Source: Hyphomicrobium sp. LHD-15 (GTDB lineage Bacteria; Pseudomonadota; Alphaproteobacteria; Rhizobiales; Hyphomicrobiaceae). Taken from it: a stretch of 64,000 bases of DNA. A program made the translations under genes and the position numbers. The notes below the pieces were generated by a model, which had not been told where the DNA came from, did no database searches, and saw nothing but the letters and a program-made list of their open reading frames with translations. Shown in pieces: positions 1 through 8,187 of this stretch (its first letter is position 1; each line of letters opens with the position of its first letter). Location of the stretch: the NCBI RefSeq assembly GCF_031157355.1, contig NZ_JAVIFT010000003.1:265103-329102 (forward strand). The letters are read 5' to 3'.

Positions 1-138
1 GGCGCCGATAACCAAACGCCACGAACAAAGCGCCCCGGGATCATGCCACGTTGAGCCGGCACCCGATCGCGCTTAAGTCCAGAAGCAGCACCGGGCCCCA
101 TCAGCGAGGCCCTCGCCCCGATCCGAGGAGATCGCGCC
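1..138. other. leading intergenic stretch
   Basis: No gene is supported here. The only useful signal is a purine-rich ribosome binding site (GAGGAG, about 125-130) ahead of the first gene. Confidence 0.5.
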
Positions 139-558
139 ATGATCGAAATCGAAACCGCGCCACGACGCGAGGTACCGGCTGCGATCCTGAACGGCCTCAA
201 GCAGAAGTGCCCAGCCTGCGGCCGCGGCGCGCTCTATAAAAAGTACCTGAAGGTCGCCGACCTTTGCCCCGCCTGCGGCGAGGAACTGCATCATCAGCGC
301 GCCGATGACGCCCCACCCTATTTCACCATGGTCATCGTGGCTCACGTCGTTGTTGCCGGCGTCCTCTTGCTCGAGCAGGCTTATGCGCCACCGAGCTGGG
401 TTCACCTCACGATCTGGCTGCCCATGGTCGTGATCATGAGCCTATGGCTGCTGCCACGCGTAAAGGGCGCCCTGATTGGCCTGCAATGGGCGCTCCGGAT
501 GCACGGCTTCGGGGGGATGGCTGATGAGCCACCGCCCCTCGATCCGCCCCAGTCGTGA
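139..558 (+). CDS. DUF983 family small zinc-ribbon membrane protein
   Basis: A 139-residue protein. Two CPAC knuckles (C24/C27 and C43/C46) would form a zinc ribbon in the N-terminal cytoplasmic part. Two hydrophobic segments follow, roughly residues 62-82 and 87-107, and a short proline-rich tail. This is the layout of the DUF983 family, whose biochemical role is not established. The start is supported by GAGGAG eight bases upstream of the ATG. The stop overlaps the GTG start of the NUDIX gene (GTGA), so the two are probably translationally coupled. In related alphaproteobacteria DUF983 and NUDIX genes often sit next to rpmG, as here. Confidence 0.85.
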   Translation: MIEIETAPRREVPAAILNGLKQKCPACGRGALYKKYLKVADLCPACGEELHHQRADDAPPYFTMVIVAHVVVAGVLLLEQAYAPPSWVHLTIWLPMVVIMSLWLLPRVKGALIGLQWALRMHGFGGMADEPPPLDPPQS

Positions 559-1364
559 TCGACGGCAGAAGCAAGACAATGACTTCAGCAAAAGCATCGC
601 CCCTGAGGCAAGAGCGCAGCGAAGCAGCGTCATCCGCCGAGCGCGCGTCGCAACCTGCGCGCCGACCACGCGACGCCGCCACTCTCGTCATCGTCGACAG
701 CACGTCTCCGGCGCCGCGCATCCTGATGGGGCGCCGCCGGCCAGACCAAGTGTTTCTTCCGAACACGTTCGTTTTTCCCGGCGGCCGCGTCGAAGCAGCC
801 GACCGTGCAATCGCGCGCCATCACACGCTTGCCCCCATCGATAGCGAATGCCTGAAGATCGCCATGCGCGGCCGCGCGTCCAACACGCGCGCCGCTGCTC
901 TTGCACTCGCCGCCATCCGCGAGACCTATGAGGAAACCGGCATCGTCGTCGGCGAAACGGCGCGCGACGAACGCGGCGATCATCCCGGCGGCTGGCAGGC
1001 GTTTCGTGCCGAAGGTTTTCAGCCCAGGCTTGAAAGGCTCGCCTTCTTCGCGCGCGCCATCACGCCGCCCGGTCGGCCCCGCCGTTATGACACCCGCTTT
1101 TTCCTGGTCGACGCATCCGAAATCGCGCACCGCGCCGCGCACAGCGATGGCGAATTGCTGGACATCGATTGGTTCACGCTCGATCAGGCGCGCGCGTTGA
1201 AAGTGCCGTCCATCACACGGCATGTGCTCGACGATGTTGCGACCCTCTTGGCCCGCGAGTCGCACGAGCGCGTGGGCTCCGAGATCCCGTTTTACGTCCA
1301 TCGCTATGGCCGTTTCGAACGGCAGATATTACCGCGCGTTCACCCTGCGATGGACCCAACCTGA
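555..1364 (+). CDS. NUDIX hydrolase
   Basis: Predicted 269-residue NUDIX-fold hydrolase, which would cleave a nucleoside diphosphate linked to another moiety; the substrate cannot be read from sequence. The Nudix helix is clear as RETYEETGI near residue 122, and GGRVE near residue 76 is the glycine/glutamate part of the box. About 40 residues are inserted between these halves, unlike the compact 23-residue consensus; similar insertions occur in NUDT19-like enzymes. The GTG start overlaps the DUF983 stop; an ATG eight codons later (579) is an alternative. The first 35 residues are low in complexity and probably disordered. Confidence 0.85.
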   Translation: MIDGRSKTMTSAKASPLRQERSEAASSAERASQPARRPRDAATLVIVDSTSPAPRILMGRRRPDQVFLPNTFVFPGGRVEAADRAIARHHTLAPIDSECLKIAMRGRASNTRAAALALAAIRETYEETGIVVGETARDERGDHPGGWQAFRAEGFQPRLERLAFFARAITPPGRPRRYDTRFFLVDASEIAHRAAHSDGELLDIDWFTLDQARALKVPSITRHVLDDVATLLARESHERVGSEIPFYVHRYGRFERQILPRVHPAMDPT

Positions 1365-1422
1365 GCGAGCAGGATCGAAACCCACGTTCAATCAAAAAGA
1401 GCGAGAAAAAGTCGCTCTCAGC

Positions 1423-1450
1423 TTGACACCAAAGGCGCGCTCAGTATGGT
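1423..1450 (+). promoter_or_regulatory. sigma-70-type promoter for rpmG
   Basis: A perfect TTGACA -35 (1423-1428) is separated by 16 bases from TATGGT as -10 (1445-1450). Transcription would start near 1457, giving a leader of about 95 bases before rpmG. A 7-bp hairpin (1398-1418) lies just upstream of the -35. Confidence 0.6.
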
Positions 1451-1550
1451 GCCCAATCCGAATTCAAGACTGAGATGATCGCTTCTGCCCCAGCGGCCCG
1501 AAGTGTGGCTCCTCGGTTAATCCAATCGACACTTTGAGGTCTGAAGACCA

Positions 1551-1718
1551 ATGGCCAAGCAGATTACCCAGAAGATCAAGCTGCTCTCCACCGCGGGCAC
1601 CGGCTTTTTCTACGTGACCAAGAAGAACCCGCGCACCTCGACCGAGAAGCTCGTGTTCAAGCGCTATGATCCCGTCGTGCGCAAGCACGTCGAGTTCAAG
1701 GAAACCAAGATCAAGTAA
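1551..1718 (+). CDS. rpmG: 50S ribosomal protein L33
   Basis: A 55-residue basic protein beginning [18 protein letters not shown], with the L33 signatures [10 protein letters not shown] and [11 protein letters not shown]33 is a small protein of the large ribosomal subunit near the E site. It lacks the paired cysteines of the zinc-binding L33 form, as expected for an alphaproteobacterial copy. It stands alone behind a strong promoter. The assignment rests on full-length resemblance to the family. Confidence 0.97.
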   Translation: MAKQITQKIKLLSTAGTGFFYVTKKNPRTSTEKLVFKRYDPVVRKHVEFKETKIK

Positions 1719-2470
1719 CCATTTTGCCGGCGACGGCCCGGAGCGACACAGCGCACGAAACTCTGCGTATGCGTCCCCGGGTGGTGGTCGGCCCCGAGTT
1801 ATTTTTTCAAGTGAGTTTTTTTGAGGAACGAAGTCCTCGTTGCGTGGTGAAAACAGCCACGGCCATTACGAAACGCCTCAGCGAAATTGCGAGGCGCATC
1901 GATCAAAGATTGCAGGATTCGTAGGCTTGAATTGGTGAGGCCCTCAACCAGGGTCCGTAACCGCTCGGCAGCGGGGTAAGCATTCCGAGATAGCCACGGA
2001 CCCTGGCCTAGTGACCAGATGGCGTCAAAGAGGGCGTTGACGTATCACCTGGTGTCGTAGTTGGACCAGAAACGGAAACTCTAGGAGGTAACTCCAGCCG
2101 TCGCGGACCCACTACAAATTCCCGCTCCATCAGGAGATGCGGCGGACCCGATGGGCCGCGGGAACCTAGCTGACCCGAAATATCGGCAAAAACTATCGGG
2201 CAACCGATCCGTTTCAGGTCAATATCGTGTGATCTCCCTCTACTAAGCTCAAGTTTGTCAGAACAGATCGGCGATTGCAAGTTTAGAGCTTGACCATTGC
2301 GTGGCAGGCACGCCTCGATCGAGTCGACAGTTAATTTCCCTGAGCACAAATCGAGATAGCAGCCGATGATCCGCAGGCTGCTCATGTTGCGGCCGCGTAC
2401 GGAACATTCGTGCAAGTGCATCACGAAAAAATTTTATGAAATTTTTTAAAGGGGTTACTCCGTTAGCCTC
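1719..2470. other. gene-poor gap with consecutive inverted repeats
   Basis: About 750 bases with no convincing gene, and visibly less GC-rich than its surroundings from about 2010 to 2460. Four inverted repeats follow one another: GAGGA/TCCTC (1823-1838), CGTGG/CCACG (about 1843-1861), CGCCTC/GAGGCG (about 1875-1897), and a perfect 11-bp pair CCAGGGTCCGT (1948-1958) with ACGGACCCTGG (1996-2006) enclosing 37 bases. The series could be a structured RNA or a decayed element. Short open frames here have no recognisable motif. Confidence 0.4.
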
Positions 2471-3841
2471 CTAAGCCGCGGCAGCAACAACCTGGTTCCG
2501 ACCCTGCCGTTTGGCAACGTACAGCGCGTTGTCCGCGCGCTTGAACAGAGCTTCGGAGGTGTCGTTTTCTCCCTCCCAGGTTGCAAGCCCGACGCTCGCC
2601 GTAACCCGGATTTCTTGATTTTGCCCAATTTGGAAGGGCTGAACTGCGACACACTCACGCACCCGTTCACCGACCTGCCAAGCCAATTCCTGATCGGTAT
2701 CGGGCATGATGATCAGGAATTCCTCGCCTCCAAGGCGGCAGGCGAAGTCCACGCCACGCGTATAGCGCCGGAAGCGCTCGGCGAATTCCTTGAGCACCAG
2801 ATCGCCCGCGTCGTGGCCGTAGGTGTCGTTCACGTGCTTGAAATGATCGATATCCGCGATCAGCACCGAGAGCGAGCGGCCGCTCCGCTGTGCGTCGGTG
2901 ATCAGCGTCTTGAGATGGCGCTCCATGTAACGCCGGTTGTGCAGCCCCGTCAGCGGATCCGTAACTGAAAGCTCCACGCTCTCGCGGATCTGATTGCGGA
3001 GATAGTCGGAGAAGCGCTTCCGCCGGATCTGCGTCTTGACCCGCGCCAGCAGCTCGTGCCGCTCAACGGGCCGCATCAGATAGTCGTTCACGCCCATATC
3101 GAGCCCGCGCAGAAGACGCGCTTCGTCGCCGGGATCCACCATGATCAGGATCGGAAGATGCCGCGTGCGGTCGAGCGAGCGCACCTGCGAGCAGAGCCTC
3201 AGCCCGTCGGAATGCTGGAGATTGAGCGCGACGATCAAGAGATCGAACGGCTGATGCGTGAGATGCAGCAGCGCGGCTTGCGGATCGCTTTCGATGTAGG
3301 CGTCGTGCGTCTTGGCCAGCGCTGACATCACCCGCGACGAAGAGCGCGGATGATCGTCGACCACCAGTACGCGGCCCGGCCGGTCCATCAGCACGCGTGA
3401 CAGCGCATCGTCGTCCGAGAGCCCCATTTGCCGGCTCGTCGTGACGCGCATCAGCATTTCGTCATTGAGCATCTTGAGACGCGCGAGACTTTTGACGCGC
3501 GTGACGAGCGCGATGTCGTCGACAGGCTTGGTCAGAAAATCGTCGGCGCCGCTATCGAGCCCCTGGATTTTGTCCGACACCTGGTCCAGGGCGGTCACCA
3601 TCACGATGGGAATGTGCAGCGTTTGCGCAGAGGCCTTGAGCGCGCGGGCAACTTCGAAGCCATCCATGCCCGGCATCATGACATCGAGCAGCACGACATC
3701 GACGCGCTCGCGCTGGCAGATATCGAGGGCATCGCGCCCGTTGGTCGCCGTCACAACCTCGAAGTATTCGGCCTCGAGCCGCGCCTGAAGAAGCTTGATA
3801 TTCGCAAGGATGTCGTCGACGACGAGAACTCTAGCGGTCAT
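2471..3841 (-). CDS. pleD: PleD-type response regulator with GGDEF diguanylate cyclase domain
   Basis: A 456-residue protein with the REC-REC-GGDEF order of PleD. The first receiver (about 1-120) has the phosphoacceptor D53 in LLDVMMPG. The second (about 155-275) is a pseudo-receiver used for dimerisation. The C-terminal domain carries GGEEF and an RxxD inhibitory site five residues before it, so it should make cyclic di-GMP and be product-inhibited. In Caulobacter PleD is activated by phosphorylation during the swarmer-to-stalked transition. It lies 50 bases downstream of divK on the same strand, the conserved order in this class. The cyclase signature and I-site are intact, so activity is expected. 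Confidence 0.95.
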   Translation of the reverse strand: MTARVLVVDDILANIKLLQARLEAEYFEVVTATNGRDALDICQRERVDVVLLDVMMPGMDGFEVARALKASAQTLHIPIVMVTALDQVSDKIQGLDSGADDFLTKPVDDIALVTRVKSLARLKMLNDEMLMRVTTSRQMGLSDDDALSRVLMDRPGRVLVVDDHPRSSSRVMSALAKTHDAYIESDPQAALLHLTHQPFDLLIVALNLQHSDGLRLCSQVRSLDRTRHLPILIMVDPGDEARLLRGLDMGVNDYLMRPVERHELLARVKTQIRRKRFSDYLRNQIRESVELSVTDPLTGLHNRRYMERHLKTLITDAQRSGRSLSVLIADIDHFKHVNDTYGHDAGDLVLKEFAERFRRYTRGVDFACRLGGEEFLIIMPDTDQELAWQVGERVRECVAVQPFQIGQNQEIRVTASVGLATWEGENDTSEALFKRADNALYVAKRQGRNQVVAAAA

Positions 3842-3891
3842 GACAGACTCTCAACGCACACAGACACCCGTCCCGCAAACAACGCGCAGGA

Positions 3892-4299
3892 TCAGGCGTC
3901 CCCCACAAAACGGCGGACGGTATCGAGAAACACTGCGACCGAGATCGGCTTCGAAACGTAAGCCTCGCACCCCCCGGACCGGATTCTCTCTTCATCGCCC
4001 TTCATCGCAAAGGCCGTGACCGCGACGACGGGGATGTCGCGCAGTTCTTCGTCCTCTTTAAGCCACTTGGTCACCTCGAGCCCCGAAACCTCCGGCAGCT
4101 GGATGTCCATAAGAATGAGATCTGGCCGGTGCACGCGGGCGAGCGTCAGCGCATCGAGCCCGTTGCGGGTTTGCACGGTGAGATACCCGTAGGCATCGAG
4201 CAGATCGTGGAAGAGCTTCATGTTGAGCTCGTTGTCTTCCACGATGAGCACGGTTTTCGCCGCGCGGGAAACGCCCTGCGTCTGGCCCTCGACGGCCAT
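3892..4299 (-). CDS. divK: single-domain response regulator DivK
   Basis: A 135-residue single receiver domain. The core from [16 protein letters not shown] through [15 protein letters not shown] to YVSKPIS closely matches Caulobacter DivK, a cell-cycle regulator acting with DivJ, PleC and DivL on the CtrA pathway. The phosphoacceptor is D65 ([10 protein letters not shown]); the conserved Thr/Ala switch and Lys are present. The ATG at 4299 is preferred because CAGGAGAC lies eight bases upstream; a longer frame from 4320 would include that ribosome binding site. It has about 14 extra N-terminal residues compared with Caulobacter DivK. Adjacent to pleD, probably one operon. Confidence 0.95.
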   Translation of the reverse strand: MAVEGQTQGVSRAAKTVLIVEDNELNMKLFHDLLDAYGYLTVQTRNGLDALTLARVHRPDLILMDIQLPEVSGLEVTKWLKEDEELRDIPVVAVTAFAMKGDEERIRSGGCEAYVSKPISVAVFLDTVRRFVGDA

Positions 4300-4484
4300 T
4301 CTCGTCTCCTGATAGGTCATCGTCGAAGGTCTTTGCTCTGCCCCGCCTTTAACTGCACCGATTCTGGGGGCCATATGGAACCAGTGTGCCTGCCTTAGCT
4401 TAAGCAACTGTTGAAACATGGGGATCGAGGATTAATTCGAACTCAAGACCCTGAGAAGAAAAGAAAAAAGGAGGATGCGCCGAA

Positions 4485-4790
4485 ATGGCGACACGCGCCC
4501 AGAAACCCACCGCTGAAACCGCGACGACACTGGCTCTCACGGCCCTCGCATTCCTGGCCGAAGACGGCCCCCGCCTGGGCCGTTTCCTGGCCCTGACCGG
4601 AATCGACCCCGACCAGCTCCGCGCGGCAGCCGATGCCCCCGAAACGCTGCTGGCCGTGCTCGATTACTTCCTCGGTGACGAGTCTCTTCTGCTTGTATTT
4701 ACCGCGTCGAACGGAGTTGCCCCGGATACTGTCTTTCCCGCGCGCGTGGCACTTGCCCATTCGGTCGGCATCGAGACCGCCTATGACTGA
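4485..4790 (+). CDS. DUF3572 family protein
   Basis: A 101-residue acidic, mostly helical protein with the pattern typical of DUF3572 (ALAFLAEDGPRLGRFLALTG, then LLAVLDYFLGDESLLLVF), a family of unknown function found mainly in alphaproteobacteria beside divK and pleD. It has a strong ribosome binding site (AAAGGAGG) ten bases upstream. It is divergent from divK and overlaps the ROK kinase by eight bases. Confidence 0.85.
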   Translation: MATRAQKPTAETATTLALTALAFLAEDGPRLGRFLALTGIDPDQLRAAADAPETLLAVLDYFLGDESLLLVFTASNGVAPDTVFPARVALAHSVGIETAYD

Positions 4791-5703
4791 GCGCGGACAC
4801 GGCAAGCCCCGTATCGGCATCGACCTCGGCGGCACCAAGATCGAAGGCCGCGTCCTTTCCTCCGCCGGCGACGAGATCGCCCGCAAGCGCATCCTGGCGC
4901 CTCAAGGCAACTACGACGAAACGGTTGCGGCCCTGGTCGACATCATACGCGATCTGAGATCGGCATCCGGCAACGAGGCAACCGTCGGCATCGGCATGCC
5001 CGGTTCCCTGTCCCCGACGACGGGCCTCGTTCGCAACGCCAACTCGACATGGCTCAACGGCCACCCCTTGCGCGAGGACCTCGAAAACATCCTCGGCCTT
5101 CCCCTTCGCATGGCCAACGACGCCAATTGCTTTGCGCTCTCGGAAGCGGTCGACGGAGCGGCAGCCGGCGCGAAGAGCGTATTCGGCGTCATCATCGGCA
5201 CCGGCTGCGGCGGCGGCATCGTCATCGACGGACACGTGCTCGAAGGTGCCCGCGGCATCGGCGGCGAATGGGGCCATATTCCCCTGCCCTGGTCCGATGC
5301 GGAGGAACACCCAGGCCCAACCTGCTGGTGCGGTCGCAAAGGCTGCATGGAGATGTGGGCGTCCGGGACCGGGCTCTCTGCCGACTACAAGACAAGAACC
5401 GGCGAGCTGGTATCGGGCCACGAGATCGTCGCGCGGGCCAACCTCGGCGAGCCGGCCGCGCGCACAAGCCTCGACCGCCATGCCTCGCGCCTCGCGCGTG
5501 GCCTTGCCAACATCATCAACATCATCGATCCGGAAGTGATCGTACTAGGCGGCGGGCTGTCGAAGCTGCCCCACCTTTACGACGTGCTGCCGCGTCTCGC
5601 GGCGCCCTACGTGTTCTCCGACACGGTGAAAATCGACATCCGCCCGCCGAAATGGGGCGATGCCAGCGGCGTGCGCGGCGCGGCGTGGCTCTGGAACGAT
5701 TGA
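4783..5703 (+). CDS. ROK family sugar kinase
   Basis: A 306-residue ROK-family kinase, probably phosphorylating fructose or another hexose or amino sugar with ATP. Visible motifs are the N-terminal phosphate-binding GIDLGGTKIEG, the catalytic base in NDANCFALSE, the second phosphate motif GVIIGTGCGGGI, the ROK signature EWGHIPLP, the zinc motif CWCGRKGCMEMW and a C-terminal VIVLGGGLS. This layout resembles E. coli Mak (fructokinase) and NagK more than glucose repressors, since there is no N-terminal helix-turn-helix. The ATG at 4783 overlaps the DUF3572 stop by eight bases. Exact sugar specificity is not decidable from sequence. Confidence 0.9.
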   Translation: MTERGHGKPRIGIDLGGTKIEGRVLSSAGDEIARKRILAPQGNYDETVAALVDIIRDLRSASGNEATVGIGMPGSLSPTTGLVRNANSTWLNGHPLREDLENILGLPLRMANDANCFALSEAVDGAAAGAKSVFGVIIGTGCGGGIVIDGHVLEGARGIGGEWGHIPLPWSDAEEHPGPTCWCGRKGCMEMWASGTGLSADYKTRTGELVSGHEIVARANLGEPAARTSLDRHASRLARGLANIINIIDPEVIVLGGGLSKLPHLYDVLPRLAAPYVFSDTVKIDIRPPKWGDASGVRGAAWLWND

Positions 5704-5721
5704 GCCGCGCCAGCGCTCAAC

Positions 5722-6612
5722 TCACGGCGCCGGTGCCTTGCAGGGCGACGCCTCGAAGTAGGTCAGCTCCTTGAGCTCACCACTGATGGCGAAATCGCCG
5801 TGATTGATGCGCAGGCTGCTGGTGACGCCGTTGTCGTGGAACCGGTAGCTCATTTCATAGAGCGGAACCGCATCGCCCGGCCCCTGGTTCGACGCGAAAT
5901 AGCTGACCGAGATCGGCCACGACGGCACCCGGTCGAGACCGTCCACGCCCTTGGCGAGCGAGAGAACCGGCCCTGCGCCAGGCTTGGTCTGATGCCCGAT
6001 GGCGGTCGAGGTCGCATAGATCTTGTCGCCGGTCTCCGAACCGTCGAAGAGGTCCGCCGCGAAAATCGTCTGCCCGGCGCGCGCCGCCTGCACGATCGCC
6101 ATCGAATGCTGGATCGGAAAATAGACGTTGCCGGGAAGCTGTGCTTCCCGCTTCTGGGGACGCACCAGATCGACCTTGGCGGCCCCTGTCCCCTGCGCCC
6201 GCTTGGCCATGCCTTGCGTCTGCTCGGCGGGGATGTCGTTTTGGAACGTGCTCGTGCTGAAACGAAGCCGCTTGGCCGGAACTTCCTCCCAGCTCGACGT
6301 CCGAAGATCGGTCGTCTGAATCTCGCCCTCCTGGTTGAGGGTCTGGGTCACGAAACGCATGCTCTGGGCATAACCTTCGCAGGCATTTCCACTGAGTTCG
6401 TAAACGATGCGCCCGTTGACGCCTGCAACGCCCGATCCCGACTTCGTCGTATCGAGCGAGAGATCGTAGACGGCCCGATGCGGCGCGAACACGACCTCCT
6501 TGGGCGAGACCTGAGCCCGCGCTTCCGCAATGGCATACGGCAAGGCCGAGATCGCCGTCAGCCCCATTGCCGCGACGGCCCCGATCGCCAAGCCATTTGC
6601 CCGAATGTTCAT
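5722..6612 (-). CDS. eipB: EipB-like periplasmic cell-envelope integrity protein (DUF1849)
   Basis: A 296-residue secreted protein with a signal peptide (about residues 1-33, ending near AEARAQ). The body matches DUF1849: HRAVYDLSL near the mature N terminus, a cysteine in NACEGY and a second near the C terminus in EASPCKAP. In Brucella EipB these two cysteines form a disulfide in a beta-spiral periplasmic protein that maintains envelope integrity. Both are present here, so the fold should be the same. Two in-frame ATGs (6612 and 6630) are close together; the inner one is taken because AGGAT is correctly spaced. Convergent with the ROK gene, divergent from the RidA-family gene. Confidence 0.85.
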   Translation of the reverse strand: MNIRANGLAIGAVAAMGLTAISALPYAIAEARAQVSPKEVVFAPHRAVYDLSLDTTKSGSGVAGVNGRIVYELSGNACEGYAQSMRFVTQTLNQEGEIQTTDLRTSSWEEVPAKRLRFSTSTFQNDIPAEQTQGMAKRAQGTGAAKVDLVRPQKREAQLPGNVYFPIQHSMAIVQAARAGQTIFAADLFDGSETGDKIYATSTAIGHQTKPGAGPVLSLAKGVDGLDRVPSWPISVSYFASNQGPGDAVPLYEMSYRFHDNGVTSSLRINHGDFAISGELKELTYFEASPCKAPAP

Positions 6613-6671
6613 GCTGCTGATCCTGTTCATCCATACGGCGCCGATCAAGCCGCACCGCATCCATATCCTTG

Positions 6672-6699
6672 AATCTAGGGTACTGTCAGGCCGTTGCAA
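6672..6699 (-). promoter_or_regulatory. candidate promoter for eipB
   Basis: On the minus strand TTGCAA (6694-6699) and TAGATT (6672-6677) are 16 bases apart, placing a start site about 50 bases before the eipB ATG. Based on consensus only. Confidence 0.35.
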
Positions 6700-6795
6700 A
6701 GTCCGTTCGAAGCGGTAACAACAAACCCCGACCATTCTGCGGCCGCCCCGAAAAGAACGTGGGGGGAACGGCCCCAACCGCCTGGAGACCTGAAC

Positions 6796-7263
6796 ATGAC
6801 CGGCACCATCGAGGCCCGCATCGCCGAGCTTGGGCTCACCCTTCCCGCGGCCCCCAATCCGGTCGCCAACTACGTGCCTTTCCTCGTCTCCGGCAACCTG
6901 CTCTACATTTCCGGCCAGATCTCGAAGGCCGCGGACGGCTCCATCGTGACGGGCGCGCTCGGCCGCGACGTTGACATCGAGCAAGGCCAGGCCGCCGCGC
7001 GGCTCTGCGCCCTCAATATCCTCGCGCAGGCCAAATCCGCGCTCGGCAGCCTCGAGCGCATCGGCCAGGTGCTGAAGCTCACCGGGTTCGTCAACGCCAC
7101 CGCCGACTTCGCCGACCATCCGAAAGTGGTGAACGGCGCATCGGATCTCATGGTCGACGTGCTGGGTGACAAGGGCCGCCACACGCGCGCCGCCGTCGGC
7201 GTTTCGGGCTTGCCGCTGAACTCCGCCGTGGAGGTCGACGCCATCATCGCCATCGCCGGCTGA
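6796..7263 (+). CDS. RidA/YjgF family protein
   Basis: A 155-residue member of the RidA/YER057c/UK114 superfamily, whose archetype hydrolyses reactive enamine/imine intermediates from PLP enzymes. YISGQ near residue 37 and the C-terminal RHTRAAVGVSGLPLNSAVEV match the family; the arginine in TRAAV corresponds to the carboxylate-binding Arg. It belongs to the somewhat longer subgroup (about 150 residues) whose substrates are uncertain. The ATG is chosen for GGAGA at 6784-6788; a longer open frame upstream shows no conserved residues. Confidence 0.88.
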   Translation: MTGTIEARIAELGLTLPAAPNPVANYVPFLVSGNLLYISGQISKAADGSIVTGALGRDVDIEQGQAAARLCALNILAQAKSALGSLERIGQVLKLTGFVNATADFADHPKVVNGASDLMVDVLGDKGRHTRAAVGVSGLPLNSAVEVDAIIAIAG

Positions 7264-7292
7264 CACCGCAGTGCGCGCCCACCAACACTGTC

Positions 7293-7315
7293 ATCCCAGG
7301 CCTTGTGCCTGGGAT
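7293..7315. repeat. dispersed-type palindrome / terminator-like hairpin
   Basis: ATCCCAGGC, a 5-base loop and GCCTGGGAT form a perfect 9-bp stem between the RidA-family and phosphodiesterase genes. Elements of the form TCATCCCAGG...CCTGGGATCCAG are common intergenic repeats in this order. No T-run follows, so it is not a standard terminator. Confidence 0.55.
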
Positions 7316-7414
7316 CCAGACATCCTCACGGCATCGGGTTTGAAGGATCGCGCCTGTCGCCTCGAAAGGCGATAATGTGTTTGAGCGATTCACCGCGAAA
7401 GCACGCTGACGCCC

Positions 7415-8176
7415 ATGCTCGACCGCGAGAAATTCCTCCGCCCCATCGCCCATCGCGGGCTGCATGATGCCGCGAAAGGCCTGATCGAGAACACCGCCCC
7501 CGCATTCGAAGCGGCCATCAAGGCCGGCTACGGCATCGAATGCGATCTCCAGCCGGCCGCCGACGGCACGCCCCTCGTCTTTCACGATCTCGAACTGGAC
7601 CGCCTGACCGCAGGCACCGGGCTGATCACCGAATTGCAGCCGGCCTGCGCGGCGAAGCTTCCGTTCAAAGACACGAAGCTCACCGGCATTCTCACCTTTG
7701 CCGAGCTGCTCACCCTAGTCGCCGGCCGCGTCCCGATCTTCGCGGAGATCAAGAGCGAATGGGCGCCGCCCGATCTCGGCTTCCTGTCGGAAATCGCCCG
7801 CGCAGGCAAGCTCTACCGCCGCCCACTCGCACTGATGTCGTTCGATCCCGCCGTCGTGGCCGCCATCAAGCGGCTCGCCCCCGAGCTTCCGCGCGGCATC
7901 GTCTCAGGCTCTTACTTCGATGACGACGGCAAAGGCTGGTGGCCCGATAGCGCGCTGACCGACGCGCGGCGCCAGGCCCTCGCCAGCCTACTGGAAAGCG
8001 GCCAGGCCGACCCGTCGTTCTATGCCTACGAGGTTGGCGCGCTGCCGACGGCTGCCACCCAGCGCGCGCGCCGCCAAGGGATCCCTCTGCTCACCTGGAC
8101 AGTCCGCACCGAGCAGGACCGCCGCATCGCGGCCCAGCACGCCGATGCTCCCATCTTCGAGGGATTCACGCCTTAA
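7415..8176 (+). CDS. glycerophosphodiester phosphodiesterase family protein
   Basis: A 253-residue GDPD-family TIM barrel that should hydrolyse glycerophosphodiesters to glycerol 3-phosphate and an alcohol. The catalytic set is visible: H13-R14-G15, the metal ligands E42 and D44 in GIECDLQ, and the second histidine H57 in VFHD. FAEIKSE supplies a further acidic ligand. No signal peptide, so a cytoplasmic UgpQ-like role is more likely than a periplasmic GlpQ role. It stands alone between two intergenic hairpins. Confidence 0.9.
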   Translation: MLDREKFLRPIAHRGLHDAAKGLIENTAPAFEAAIKAGYGIECDLQPAADGTPLVFHDLELDRLTAGTGLITELQPACAAKLPFKDTKLTGILTFAELLTLVAGRVPIFAEIKSEWAPPDLGFLSEIARAGKLYRRPLALMSFDPAVVAAIKRLAPELPRGIVSGSYFDDDGKGWWPDSALTDARRQALASLLESGQADPSFYAYEVGALPTAATQRARRQGIPLLTWTVRTEQDRRIAAQHADAPIFEGFTP

Positions 8177-8187
8177 GCGAGGCGCGT

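Noticed and set aside
1398..1418. 7-bp hairpin before rpmG as a terminator of the NUDIX gene
   Set aside because: The T-run lies on the other strand; on the plus strand the stem is preceded by A and not followed by T.
2008..2424. 138-codon minus-strand frame in the rpmG-pleD gap
   Set aside because: No ribosome binding site or family motif; it crosses the 11-bp inverted repeat, and its composition is not like the neighbours.
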